Positions 32,953 through 41,946 of a stretch of DNA of 64,000 nt are shown here, piece by piece. The notes beneath the pieces are model-generated. The model ran no database searches. It saw only the letters and a list, made by a program, of their open reading frames with translations, and had not been told where the DNA came from. The position numbers and the translations under genes are program-made. Location: assembly GCA_050944015.1 (NCBI GenBank), contig JBMNQG010000002.1, positions 19,845-83,844 of the forward strand, in the 5' to 3' direction. Positions within the stretch are counted from its first letter, which is position 1. Every line of letters begins with the position of its first letter. This stretch comes from DUOX01 sp050944015. Its GTDB lineage: Bacteria; Bacillota; Clostridia; Oscillospirales; Oscillospiraceae.

Positions 32953-35900
32953 ATGCCGCAGACGAAATACAGGATTTACGAGCTGTCCGCGAGAGCGGTC
33001 CTGAGCTATGCCGTGAAAGAGGACGGCGGATATTCCTTTTATCTCAGCGGGGCCGCAACCGAAAAGTGCAAGGCTGCCGCCGCCCTGCATGAGCAGGACG
33101 GCAACGCATTCTTTTTTCAGACCATGTGCGCGCTGCGCGGAAATGAATACAGTGAGCGCGCAGGCGGCCGTTTGATCACCGACCTTTCCGATATTATTTT
33201 CTATATGGATTTCTCGGGTATCTTTGACCGGAGAGCGGCACAGAGAAAACAGCTTGTCCGTCAGCAGAAGGCGGAGGCCATGTTCCGTCCCGAAGGTGTC
33301 TCGCTGGACTTTGGCTCGGGTGAGCATCGCTATCTCGCCTTTGAGCGCTCCGGCAGCATGAGCCGGCAGGCGCGGCTGTCGTTCATCCGTGCGGACTATT
33401 ATGATTTGGTGCGCCGCCGTATTATGATGGATATGACCGTCGGCGACTGTCAGCTTAGCAAGCTCTATGCCTATAACGGACTGATGCTCTCCAGCGGCGT
33501 GCGTATCGAAAACATCGGCATTGACAAACCTCACCGGGTCATCGTCATAGATAATCCTGTGAGCACTGTCCACAACGTGAAAGTGATTACCGTCGCCGAT
33601 GATGGCAGTCAGGGCAGCACACGGAAGTATCACCGTGAAGAAAAGAAAACGGATATCGACGTCATGAGCTTTGACGGCGAAGGTCTGATCTCAAAGGAAT
33701 ATGCCCGAGTTGTGGACAAGGCGTACTGCGGACAGCATATCCACACCTCGTTTCAGATTCGCCTGCCATATATCAAGGGCATGCTGCATCAGGTAGACTT
33801 CAAGGACTTTTTTAAGAGCGCCGGAATGGATGCTCTCACCGATATCTACGGCGTTTCTCACAATGTGCAGGACGTGGACATCATCCTCACCAAGAGCCAA
33901 TTCAAGGGTTACGGCTGGCTGAAAGACAGCGGCAGGTCGTGGGAGGACTACTGGGACGCCTTTCGCCGGTACCGCCACGCCCTGTATATCACGGGCGTGA
34001 GCAAGGAGAAGCCGGAGGCTTTTACAGAGTTGAACTACCAGTTTTTGACCACCGTTTCCATCCGGGCGGAGGAATTCCGTCCGGTTGATCTGCCGCCCGG
34101 ATGGGATCACAGTCCGGCGGAGGACAATCGCAGGTGGCTGACCAAGGAAACCGAGCTCGCCTATTACAACTACTGCGCCAATGAACAGTTCCGGCAGGAT
34201 TATTTCCTCGAGGCGCTGAACCGAAGGAGCCTGTTCAGCAAGAGCAGAGAGCAGCGGCTCGCCCGGATTCTTAAAAAGAACCCGCTGTTTATCTCGGAGC
34301 CGGTCTATGCGAAACAGCTGGATGCCATGGCCGACAGCATTCTGAAGCAATATGCCGTCGGCCGACTGATCGTGGCCGGGGACAACCGTTATCTCTCCGG
34401 CGATTTGCTGGACTTTATGGCCTTGCTGATGCCTCTTGACAAAATACGCACACGCAGGGAAAACACATTTTTCTTAGCGGCCATGAACAACTACTTCAGG
34501 GAAAGCGTATTCTACGCGCCGGGGGCCGCCTATGAGCATGGGGATTCCTGTACGCTGCTTCGCAACCCCCATATCGCCAGGAACGAGGAAGTGCAGCTCT
34601 CCGTGTACTCCCAAAAGGACAATATGCGGAAGTATTACCTCAGCCACCTGACAGACGTTGTTATGGTCGATACACATACACTGGCATCCGAGCGGCTGGG
34701 CGGCGCGGATTATGACGGCGACATGATCAAAACCATATCCGACCCGATTTTGAATGAGTGCGTCCGAAGAAATTACGAGTTTGACAAATACAAAGACATT
34801 TCCAATCAGTTCAACATCCCTCTTCTGATGATCCCGGCAGCTGAGCCGCAGATCCGCGACGCCAACGACTGGCACGCCCGGTTTGAAACCGTCCGCAGTA
34901 CATTTTCCTCCCGCATCGGGCAGATCTGCAACGCTGCCCTTGACCGCAGCATCATTGCGTATAATGAAAACTTGAACGCCGAGGAATGTCAGCACTGCCG
35001 TGAGGAAACCGAAACTCTCGCCATCCTCACAGGCCTGGAAATTGACTCTGCCAAAAGCGGAATTAGGCCTGACCTCGACGAGTACCTGACAAGAAAAACC
35101 GTCAGGCGCAGCGCCTTTCTGCAGTACAAAAATCTGGTTGAGGATGCTGAAACACGGCGGGCGTGGTATGAGCCGACCCACGCCGAGAAGATCAAGTCGT
35201 TTTTCAAAAAAGTCGATTGGAATAAGATCGATTCCAATGTGGAGCGGCTGCCGTATCTGGCCTATCAGCTGAAGCAGAACACGCCGAGAATAAAGGCCAA
35301 GCCCGCGGCGGACAGCGAACTCTTTACCTTTGCGCAGGAGGAGCATTGGAAGGAGCAATTGGACAAAGCGGTTTTTTCCGCTGTTTCCGCTCTTTTGGAG
35401 GACTATGAGACGTGCCTCTCCCGCATCCGTGCCTGCCGCGCTCCGGCCAGGGATATGCCGAGAAAAAAGGACATTGACCGAACCCTGTATGTCAGAGGGC
35501 AGGAAGAACAGGTTGATTCGGATGAGCTGTACGCGCTCTTTCAGAACCTGCCCCCGGAGAGGGTTTCCGCCCTGCGTCAGGCGATGCGGGAGCAGTCCTG
35601 GCACTTTATGGACGAGCAAACCCGCGAGGTGTTTCTCCTTACCTGGCTGCCGGACGCTGATTTCATAGATTACCATGACCTGCTTGCGGATTTCCGCTTC
35701 GGCGGCTACCGCATCCTCGGTGATCTCGTCTGCGATATCGATGATGATAATACGGCCCAGGAGCGGAAAAAACTATTCCGGGAAAGCGATTCTGAAGCCT
35801 TCACCACCATGATGCGCGCGTATGCGGACAGGCCGTTTTCTCAGACCTACCGGGAGACGGTCGCGGAGAAATGCCGTGAGCTGATGGACAGAATCGTGAG

Positions 35901-36015
35901 GCCGGATATTGCCGTGCGGTACGTGGTCACGCTGGGAAAGCGCAATCTGCTGTGGGAGCTGCTGATCGATCAAGTGGAGAAAAACGTCTTGAGCAAGGAG
36001 GGCGCACCATGCTGA
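32953..36015 (+). CDS. Single-chain two-barrel RNA polymerase (QDE-1/YonO-like)
   Basis: 1020 aa if started at ATG 32953 (GGGGTGAG upstream); ATG 32920 is an alternative. The first double-psi barrel shows SFDGEGLISKEYARVVD (residues 240-256) and FQIRLPYIKGML (267-278, lysine 275). The second has HLTDVVMVDTHTLASERLGG and the catalytic loop DYDGD at 586-590, matching the DbDGD metal-binding motif of eukaryotic RNA-dependent RNA polymerases and of phage SPbeta YonO. The surrounding order also fits that family. It probably makes RNA from an RNA or single- or double-stranded DNA template; which one cannot be told. No sigma or other polymerase subunit is linked. The next gene overlaps by 7 nt. Family is well supported; role on the element is unknown. 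Confidence 0.85.
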   Translation: MPQTKYRIYELSARAVLSYAVKEDGGYSFYLSGAATEKCKAAAALHEQDGNAFFFQTMCALRGNEYSERAGGRLITDLSDIIFYMDFSGIFDRRAAQRKQLVRQQKAEAMFRPEGVSLDFGSGEHRYLAFERSGSMSRQARLSFIRADYYDLVRRRIMMDMTVGDCQLSKLYAYNGLMLSSGVRIENIGIDKPHRVIVIDNPVSTVHNVKVITVADDGSQGSTRKYHREEKKTDIDVMSFDGEGLISKEYARVVDKAYCGQHIHTSFQIRLPYIKGMLHQVDFKDFFKSAGMDALTDIYGVSHNVQDVDIILTKSQFKGYGWLKDSGRSWEDYWDAFRRYRHALYITGVSKEKPEAFTELNYQFLTTVSIRAEEFRPVDLPPGWDHSPAEDNRRWLTKETELAYYNYCANEQFRQDYFLEALNRRSLFSKSREQRLARILKKNPLFISEPVYAKQLDAMADSILKQYAVGRLIVAGDNRYLSGDLLDFMALLMPLDKIRTRRENTFFLAAMNNYFRESVFYAPGAAYEHGDSCTLLRNPHIARNEEVQLSVYSQKDNMRKYYLSHLTDVVMVDTHTLASERLGGADYDGDMIKTISDPILNECVRRNYEFDKYKDISNQFNIPLLMIPAAEPQIRDANDWHARFETVRSTFSSRIGQICNAALDRSIIAYNENLNAEECQHCREETETLAILTGLEIDSAKSGIRPDLDEYLTRKTVRRSAFLQYKNLVEDAETRRAWYEPTHAEKIKSFFKKVDWNKIDSNVERLPYLAYQLKQNTPRIKAKPAADSELFTFAQEEHWKEQLDKAVFSAVSALLEDYETCLSRIRACRAPARDMPRKKDIDRTLYVRGQEEQVDSDELYALFQNLPPERVSALRQAMREQSWHFMDEQTREVFLLTWLPDADFIDYHDLLADFRFGGYRILGDLVCDIDDDNTAQERKKLFRESDSEAFTTMMRAYADRPFSQTYRETVAEKCRELMDRIVRPDIAVRYVVTLGKRNLLWELLIDQVEKNVLSKEGAPC

Positions 36016-36905
36016 ATGAATGGGATGAATTTGAGGCTTATACCGGAAAGGTCGAGTACACCGCCACGGGCAAAAGCGACACAGGGTATCTTGGGCGCTT
36101 CACTTTTGACACGATTCTTGATTTTGAAGGCATGGCAAGGATACTGACGATCCTCGCGCGAGGATATCTTTTTCATGAAAAGGACGGAACGATAAAGCGG
36201 GGCGCCCCTCGTGAACAGATTGAGGCCGCCCGCCGCGCCTTATGCGCCTGGTGTAGTATTCCGGACAGTAAAAAAGCCATTCCGAAAGAGGAATGGCAGT
36301 TCCAGACGGATTTTTCGGATTTGCACGATGAGTTCCCAGGGCTTGTGGAGAAGAACGGCGGCGGGTGGTTTTACCGCCACGTCCACGCCGTGGCGGACTT
36401 CATGCTGAAAAATCCCGATAAGGTGAGAAAGACTTCCCTTGATAAGGCGGAGATTATTCAGAAAAAGTTTGACGCCGCTTGGCGGAACAAGGTCTTGCAG
36501 TATCAGGTTCCGATTTTTTCACCGCAGACCAAGGGTGCGTGGACACTGCGTTTTGACGATGTGATCGCCGACGCGCTGGAAATCGGCCCCCTGAGGAGGA
36601 TGGAAGCAAAATTTTCGCCGGAACTCATTGCGAGCATTAAAGTGATTACGCCAAAAGAGGTTCCGACAGATGTCATCTGTACGCTGATTGCCTATTACGC
36701 CGCTAACAAGCCGGAGGACAGCGATTGGGTCGTTCTCCCGGTAGCCAATTTTGATGTCTATTTCGGCGACACAAAGTTCGGGCGCAAGTATCTTTCCAAA
36801 ATCCCGAAGGAGATCATCGAACGGACAGATCCCAGCTTCGGCGTGAGCCGGTACCGGGTGGCGGCGGAATATCTCTTGCCGTGTGAGGCGCTTTCGGGCA
36901 GATAA
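36009..36905 (+). CDS. Unknown partner protein of the RNA polymerase-like gene
   Basis: 298 aa from ATG 36009 (GGAGGGCGCACC upstream), overlapping the polymerase stop by 7 nt, so translation is coupled. No family recognised. The N-terminus (MLNEWDEFEAYTGKVEYTATGK) leads into a soluble alpha/beta protein with FDTILDFEGMARILTILARG, a Trp-rich middle and PEDSDWVVLPVANFDVYFG near the end. No membrane segments or obvious catalytic motif. Overlap suggests a complex with the polymerase, perhaps as a template- or promoter-recognition factor, but this is inference. A terminator follows directly. Confidence 0.72.
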   Translation: MLNEWDEFEAYTGKVEYTATGKSDTGYLGRFTFDTILDFEGMARILTILARGYLFHEKDGTIKRGAPREQIEAARRALCAWCSIPDSKKAIPKEEWQFQTDFSDLHDEFPGLVEKNGGGWFYRHVHAVADFMLKNPDKVRKTSLDKAEIIQKKFDAAWRNKVLQYQVPIFSPQTKGAWTLRFDDVIADALEIGPLRRMEAKFSPELIASIKVITPKEVPTDVICTLIAYYAANKPEDSDWVVLPVANFDVYFGDTKFGRKYLSKIPKEIIERTDPSFGVSRYRVAAEYLLPCEALSGR

Positions 36906-36910
36906 CAAAA

Positions 36911-36960
36911 CAGGCTCCGCCGTGGCACGTATCTACGGCAGAGCCTGGTGTTGTTTTTCT
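36911..36960. terminator. Terminator between the polymerase module and DUF6550 gene
   Basis: CAGGCTC (36911-36917) with GAGCCTG (36941-36947), and GCCGT with ACGGC inside, followed by TGTTGTTTTT. It lies between convergent genes. Confidence 0.8.
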
Positions 36961-36966
36961 CCGGGT

Positions 36967-37641
36967 TCATTCTGCCCGTGGTATGGTTTCCGGCCGGTAG
37001 TCCGGCGGCATGCTGTTCTTTTGCGGAGTCTCATTGATGGTCTGGTCGATGACCTCGCCGATTTGCTCAGGAAGCTCGGCGGAAGGTGTCGCGTTGGCAC
37101 GCGGCGGCGACACGCCCTCGCTGCCCATAATACCAATCTTTACGCCGCTCTCGTACATATCTTCTGCATAGGTGATCTCGCCCGAGCCGCCTGATTCGAT
37201 GTAGCCGAAGCCCTGCACCCAGACGAACGGCTTGCCGTCGATGGTGGTTTCTCTGGCGGGCGTGGAATCTGGAACCGACGCGGGCATTTCATTGAGCGGT
37301 TTCTCTGGCTCAAGAGGCGGCCCGGTCAGAGCGTTCACTGTTTCGATCTTGTCAGACCCTGGCGGCGCTTCGACTACCGGAGAACTTTCTTCCTTTGGTG
37401 ATACCTCGTCAGATGCCGTCGACTCGAAATCCTCCAGCCGCATCGGTGTCAAAAGCAGTTCATGGTCATAGCGCTGAGCCGTTATCCTGCACTCCGACAC
37501 GCTGTCGGATTCTTGTCGTACACCGGGCGGTTCAATCCAGGCGGGCACTTTCTCGTCTGCGCCACTTCGAAGCCATACAGGGGCGCACAGCGCCGTACAC
37601 GCCGCAATTATGGCGAGGATCGTTGCAAGCGGTTTTGTCAT
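36967..37641 (-). CDS. DUF6550-like secreted or anchored protein
   Basis: 224 aa. An N-terminal signal or anchor (PLATILAIIAACTALCAPVW, residues 4-22) is followed by an extended Pro/Glu/Ser-rich region and a conserved C-terminal block (KPFVWVQGFGYIESGG and AEDMYESGVKIGIMG). This matches a family often found on Firmicute mobile elements (DUF6550, by memory). The function is unknown; the outer location suggests a role at the cell surface during transfer. It overlaps the DUF6809-like gene by 4 nt. Confidence 0.72.
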   Translation of the reverse strand: MTKPLATILAIIAACTALCAPVWLRSGADEKVPAWIEPPGVRQESDSVSECRITAQRYDHELLLTPMRLEDFESTASDEVSPKEESSPVVEAPPGSDKIETVNALTGPPLEPEKPLNEMPASVPDSTPARETTIDGKPFVWVQGFGYIESGGSGEITYAEDMYESGVKIGIMGSEGVSPPRANATPSAELPEQIGEVIDQTINETPQKNSMPPDYRPETIPRAE

Positions 37642-37958
37642 TCTGATTCCACCTCCCGAAATACGGAACAGGCGTCCAACTCTGGCCTCCCGGCCGGCGT
37701 TGAACGCCTGTTGTCGTTATAGTGATTCAGTTCATTTGTTAACTTCCACGCCAGCTTGAAGCCGCAGATGAAGCTGTCCAGTGAGAGCTGCCCCGCGATG
37801 CTGTCCTTTGCGTCAATGATCCGCAGCACCAGCTTCCGCTCCGGTTTCTCCAGCCGCTCGATGAGAATCCGGTGATTGTCATCAGCCTCCTGTTTCAGCT
37901 CCATCATCTCTGGCGGCGCGTAGAAACTATCGTACAGCGCTTTGAGTATCTCATCCAT
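37638..37958 (-). CDS. DUF6809-like small helical protein
   Basis: 106 aa from ATG 37958 with AGGAGGCGAGAC just upstream. MDEILKALYDSFYAPPEMME and FICGFKLAWKLTNELNHY are the hallmarks of a small family (DUF6809, by memory) common on Clostridial elements and prophages, of unknown role. The upstream leader shares about 20 nt (AGCAAGACACAATA, one difference, CACAG) with the leader of the recombinase gene at 60624, and is cut off near 37996 where the methylase cassette begins. Confidence 0.72.
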   Translation of the reverse strand: MDEILKALYDSFYAPPEMMELKQEADDNHRILIERLEKPERKLVLRIIDAKDSIAGQLSLDSFICGFKLAWKLTNELNHYNDNRRSTPAGRPELDACSVFREVESE

Positions 37959-38012
37959 ATGTCTCGCCTCCTTGTAGCAAGACACAATAGCACAGTTATC
38001 CTTGGAAGTCTA

Positions 38013-38852
38013 CTACCATACAAACGAATTAGCCGATATGTTCGTAATAACGAGTTCCTTGCCCACAACGCTTCCCCCTGCATTATGTTGGATTGTATAT
38101 CCTAACATGTGATATTGGCTATAAATGTCCCGTATTAAATCACAGTCATCATAAGTTATTATCCATGGAACATCGTGTAAGCATTTAGATATTATTTTTT
38201 CAAGACTTCTATGGTCATCTTCCTTAAAATAGTTGGTATAGAGCTGACTTCCCTTGACAACATACGGTGGATCAATATTGAAAAAACTGGTGGCAATTTT
38301 GCCTTGCAATTGTTTGGTAATTAGTTCACTTGCATCGCAGTTAAATATTGATATCTTACTTTTCAGCAATGCTGTTTTCTCAATTTTCTTTGCTATTTCA
38401 CTTTTATTGAACCGACAATCTATTTTATAAGTGCCGCTCTGTGACAACCCACCAATAGGGCCACCATCAAGGACGCCAGAGAAGTTCACTCTGTTTAAGA
38501 ACAGCGTCGCAAATCCATCGTTCAAAATGTCGACGGAGCTATCTTTATATATTGACCTCTGTTTCTCTCGCTCCTCAATAGATATTGGGGTGTCAACAAT
38601 CTTTTTAAGCAGATCTTCTGTATAGTTAAACACAGAAGACCAAAAGTGATAAATATGAGCATCAAAATCATTAAGAACAGCGGTCTCTACGATATTATTA
38701 CATAGCAAAGCTATCCCTATTCCAAATCCTCCGGCAAAAGGTTCCACATACGTTCGGTTGCCCAATGCGTTGGTTTCGATAAGAGTTTTTATTTTATTAT
38801 AAATCTTTGATTTTCCGCCTGGATATCGAAGCGGCGAAAGTGACTTAGCCAT
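38013..38852 (-). CDS. DNA adenine methyltransferase, D12 class
   Basis: 279 aa. N6-adenine methylase of the Dam/D12 type: SPLRYPGGKSKIYNKI, YVEPFAGGFGIGIALL (SAM motif I), FLNRVNFSGVLDGGPIGG, and FFNIDPPYVVKGSQLYTNYF (catalytic DPPY). It is clearly more AT-rich than the mobilization genes. It starts 3 bp after the DUF1998 gene ends, making it the last gene of the 41.9-38.0 kb cassette. It may modify self DNA for a linked restriction function, or be an orphan methylase. The recognition site cannot be read from sequence. Confidence 0.9.
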   Translation of the reverse strand: MAKSLSPLRYPGGKSKIYNKIKTLIETNALGNRTYVEPFAGGFGIGIALLCNNIVETAVLNDFDAHIYHFWSSVFNYTEDLLKKIVDTPISIEEREKQRSIYKDSSVDILNDGFATLFLNRVNFSGVLDGGPIGGLSQSGTYKIDCRFNKSEIAKKIEKTALLKSKISIFNCDASELITKQLQGKIATSFFNIDPPYVVKGSQLYTNYFKEDDHRSLEKIISKCLHDVPWIITYDDCDLIRDIYSQYHMLGYTIQHNAGGSVVGKELVITNISANSFVW

Positions 38853-38855
38853 CCT

Positions 38856-40100
38856 CTACCTCTCGCTTACCAGATTCCTGTATGCCATAAATGCATTGGG
38901 AAGCCAATCCGATAAATCATAAGGATTCAGATAAATCTTCGTCTTTATGTTCTCGGGCTTCTTTCGAATAGCTGGAACAACCTCGAACAAGACCGAGGGA
39001 TTAGGCTGAGGCGTATCCAGGTCTTCTGATATAAGTTTTTTTAGCGGCACGAGAAACGCTTCTTGCTTTCTTTCATCGTATTCTTCTGGCAACTGGCCAT
39101 ATTGAATATAGTTTAGCAGCTGTAGCCCTAAATGTCTATCGAACAATTGATGATTTCTCTGGTTCCAGTAGTTATCCAGACAGTTTTTACAGGAACGCGA
39201 GCATTCACACTCTGACAAGATATTTCTTGCTCTATCAAGAACTTTATCGAGAATTGAGCCAATCAGTGATGAATACCCTGCGCCGCTCGTTAGATTGTCG
39301 TAGAAGAACATCTCAATATGTGATTTCCCGTCGCTCCTGACTCTCGGACGCCAACCTCCGCTAATTTCATTGTAGTCTATGTCCAAGACAAGTGAAACCG
39401 CCTTCTTTAGTGCCTCGTGCAGAGTTGTCACGGCCGCACGAAGTATACTTCTCTCTTCCGCATTGCTATTTCCCACAAGCTTTATTGAATCGTAGGAAAT
39501 GTCCATCATAAACATATCCGTCAAGAATTCATATCCCAGATAAATGCCAGTAGCTACAGTCCCATCATGGTGGCATAAAGGGTGGTTATCATGGTATGGC
39601 TGTGAGAACAAAAATGTTCCATTTGTGTTGGTATCTGCAACCTCTGCGCCACCGCACTTTTTGCAGACATTGAAGCCGTTTTTGCTTTTCCCCATATTTA
39701 CAGTCAAGACTTTCCAGTCGGGGAGGTTTGCAAAACAGATATTGCTCTGCCCGAAATTATCCATTCTTGTGTCTTCAGGAACATAAGAATAGTACGGAGC
39801 TTCAGCATAGGTGTATTGCTCATCCTCATCCTCGAACTTTACCTCATCACCCTTGACGGGCGAAAAACCCCAAGGACGCAGCATTTTATTTTTTACGATA
39901 GATGCCCCACAATATGGACAAGCAGAGCGGCGTGAGTCCTCTTGTTCCAAGCCAAACCAGTTGCATTCGGAACAAATATAGATGTCTTTATAATAATCAT
40001 TATTCTTAAAATAGAACTCGGCTTGGTTTGTTTCAAAACCTCTGGGACGCGGATTTGAATATATACCGCCGCTCTTAAAAATCTTTTTGTCGATCGTCAC
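38856..40100 (-). CDS. DUF1998 (MZB) protein, apparently frameshifted at its 5' end
   Basis: 414 aa from GTG 40100. N-terminal CSECNWFGLEQEDSRRSACP and a CxxC pair, then near the C-terminus the MZB cysteines in CECSRSCKNCLDNYWNQRNHQLFDRHLG, as in DUF1998 regions of YprA/MrfA, DruE and DISARM DrmB proteins. The same frame stays open upstream to 40341 and encodes EGFIPSYSFPKNVVRFYVE and PERDIAVALSEYAPGRF, both conserved DUF1998 sequence, yet no start codon exists before GTG 40100. One extra base in the A run near 40296 would fuse it to the 40214-41134 gene. No helicase part is present. Either a recent mutation, a sequencing error or frameshifting. Confidence 0.75.
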   Translation of the reverse strand: MTIDKKIFKSGGIYSNPRPRGFETNQAEFYFKNNDYYKDIYICSECNWFGLEQEDSRRSACPYCGASIVKNKMLRPWGFSPVKGDEVKFEDEDEQYTYAEAPYYSYVPEDTRMDNFGQSNICFANLPDWKVLTVNMGKSKNGFNVCKKCGGAEVADTNTNGTFLFSQPYHDNHPLCHHDGTVATGIYLGYEFLTDMFMMDISYDSIKLVGNSNAEERSILRAAVTTLHEALKKAVSLVLDIDYNEISGGWRPRVRSDGKSHIEMFFYDNLTSGAGYSSLIGSILDKVLDRARNILSECECSRSCKNCLDNYWNQRNHQLFDRHLGLQLLNYIQYGQLPEEYDERKQEAFLVPLKKLISEDLDTPQPNPSVLFEVVPAIRKKPENIKTKIYLNPYDLSDWLPNAFMAYRNLVSER

Positions 40101-40213
40101 GAAACGTCCGGGAGCATATTCGCTGAGGGCAACGGCTATATCGCGCTCCGGCGCATATTGGATATCCCTCGGAGCGTTCTTTCCACGATCGGATTCTTTT
40201 TCGACATAGAATC

Positions 40214-41134
40214 TTACAACATTCTTTGGAAATGAATATGATGGGATAAAGCCTTCGCGGTAGAATATTTCAAATGCCGAAGTTTCCTTACTCTTATCTT
40301 TGAGTACATCTCGTCGTATTTTGTGACGGTGGCTGTTAGTGGTTTACCGTAGTGTGCTTTCAAGGAAAAATACAGGCGCCTGTATTCATATGACATAAAA
40401 TTGTCGCTTTGTTGTTCAACGGGTTCGTCGGCGAACTGAAGTGCACCAGGTATTCGCATAACCCTATAGAACGGCCCAAATTCGGTTTTCCGTGCCACTG
40501 TGCAATCTGTCTCAAGTTTATCACCCCACGACTGAGATGGGACATTGTTTGACTGCGGATTGAAGTATTCGAGTTCATCAAGGGAGATGTCTCTGTCGTA
40601 GAAATCGATAGGGTCAAATCGTGACCGGAAATATTCCTCACAAGTGAGATTGTCCCTTATCATAAACTCTTTGGCAGAAACCCTGTATGCCGTAGGGCTT
40701 GAGAACACCCCAAACCCGTTTACTGAATAATTTGTATTCGGTATCCCGAAAAACAGTGCTAAATTTCCAATCTGTATGCTCCGACCGTAGTTGGCTAACC
40801 GATTGTGGTTGTCGTCGTTAGTCAAAAGGTATCCGGTTTCCTCGTAAACTCTGCGGACATGAAAAGGAAAACTCGCCTGTTGATTGCTGGCATCGATGAA
40901 TCTATCGGCCATAGAGGGAAACAATTCCGCAAACCTCGCCATCAAATCGTTAAGCACGATAGTCTGGTTATGCTTAGTTGTTCCGGCGGCGTTACCCGAT
41001 GAATTCTGTGCTGTGCGAAGGCACCACTGTCCAAGAGCCGAATAGCAAAGCCTATAGACAAATGAATCTTCTGCTTCGTTAAGGAAACGGCTGATGCCCA
41101 TATCGTTAGACATCGCGGTCAGCAAATCACTCAT
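40214..41134 (-). CDS. Unknown protein, probable N-terminal part of the DUF1998 protein
   Basis: 306 aa from ATG 41134 (AGGAGG upstream; TGATG overlap with the preceding stop). No named family. Soluble; the N-terminus (LNEAEDSFVYRLCYSALGQW) and YEYRRLYFSLKAHYGKPLTA are distinctive. The last ~25 residues (after DEMYSK, nt ~40296) look out of frame: a basic run ending HHIHFQRML. The correct continuation is probably the other frame, KDKSKETSAFEIFYREGF, leading into the DUF1998 domain. Repaired, the two ORFs would give one protein of about 740-760 aa. Confidence 0.65.
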   Translation of the reverse strand: MSDLLTAMSNDMGISRFLNEAEDSFVYRLCYSALGQWCLRTAQNSSGNAAGTTKHNQTIVLNDLMARFAELFPSMADRFIDASNQQASFPFHVRRVYEETGYLLTNDDNHNRLANYGRSIQIGNLALFFGIPNTNYSVNGFGVFSSPTAYRVSAKEFMIRDNLTCEEYFRSRFDPIDFYDRDISLDELEYFNPQSNNVPSQSWGDKLETDCTVARKTEFGPFYRVMRIPGALQFADEPVEQQSDNFMSYEYRRLYFSLKAHYGKPLTATVTKYDEMYSKIRVRKLRHLKYSTAKALSHHIHFQRML

Positions 41135-41946
41135 CACGCAAACCACCTCCTGAACAGATTCTTATACGAACACCTTCCGGTGTCACCCGCATATTTGGCT
41201 AAACGCTCAGAGATGTTGTATGGCGCAATCTGAAGTGCATCCACGCAATAGGGCAGAACATCAAATGCCAACGAACGGCATAAATCCTGCTCATTGAATA
41301 TAAGGGCGCACTTGCGCTCAATTAAACTTTGACGAATTCCAAGCTCGCCAAGTATTTCTCTGAGCAAAGGTGAATACCGCGAATCTGATGCCGCCTTTTG
41401 GGGCATTGCCTCTACCTCCTCAACTGTTGAAGGGTCTTCGGTTAAGTCTACATTGACCGATAACGCTTCTATGCGGTTGAGATTGAGATAATGGCAATAC
41501 TTCAAAAACTCGTCAGGAACACAGAACAGGGTTCTGTCGTAAGCAATCGTCACGAAGATAATTTTGTCTCTGTGCTTGTCAAACAGCGGAAGTAAAACCA
41601 TCTCGTTAAAATTCCCGATGAAGTTGTCCAAACAAACAATGCGCCTGTCACCTGACAAGAAGTCGTCTATAGCTTGTTCCGAAACATCGTTCGAGAATAC
41701 AAGCGTTTCTATATTGACTGTCCCAATCAGCGCGTTCGCAACGCACTTAATCAAAGACATACCTGTACTTCGACTGACAACGATAGGCACCCCTTGAAAG
41801 AGGATATGGCTTAGGTGTTCTTTCAACAGGGGAAAGTATTCCGCATCGGTTGGTACGCGTATGCTTTCTAAGTTGTATCCCAGATAGTCCTTAAACTCAT
41901 CTATATCTTTAGGACACAAAAGCTTTTGCGCTGCTTTCTTCTTCAT
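41134..41946 (-). CDS. Unknown ATPase-like protein of the methylase cassette
   Basis: 270 aa from ATG 41946 (ATG 41961 also possible). No family recognised. A degenerate P-loop-like VSRSTGMSLIKCVANALIG, a Walker B-like RRIVCLDNFIGNFNEM and a sensor-like KIIFVTIAYDRTLF suggest a remnant or divergent ATPase. It starts within the 3' end of a DUF523 gene that it truncates and is coupled to the following gene, so it is the first gene of the inserted cassette with the DUF1998 protein and the adenine methylase. Confidence 0.6.
   Translation of the reverse strand: MKKKAAQKLLCPKDIDEFKDYLGYNLESIRVPTDAEYFPLLKEHLSHILFQGVPIVVSRSTGMSLIKCVANALIGTVNIETLVFSNDVSEQAIDDFLSGDRRIVCLDNFIGNFNEMVLLPLFDKHRDKIIFVTIAYDRTLFCVPDEFLKYCHYLNLNRIEALSVNVDLTEDPSTVEEVEAMPQKAASDSRYSPLLREILGELGIRQSLIERKCALIFNEQDLCRSLAFDVLPYCVDALQIAPYNISERLAKYAGDTGRCSYKNLFRRWFA

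Noticed and set aside
34474..35676. 400-aa open frame antisense to the RNA polymerase-like gene
   Set aside because: Lies wholly inside a gene with conserved catalytic motifs; no start signal or recognisable domain.
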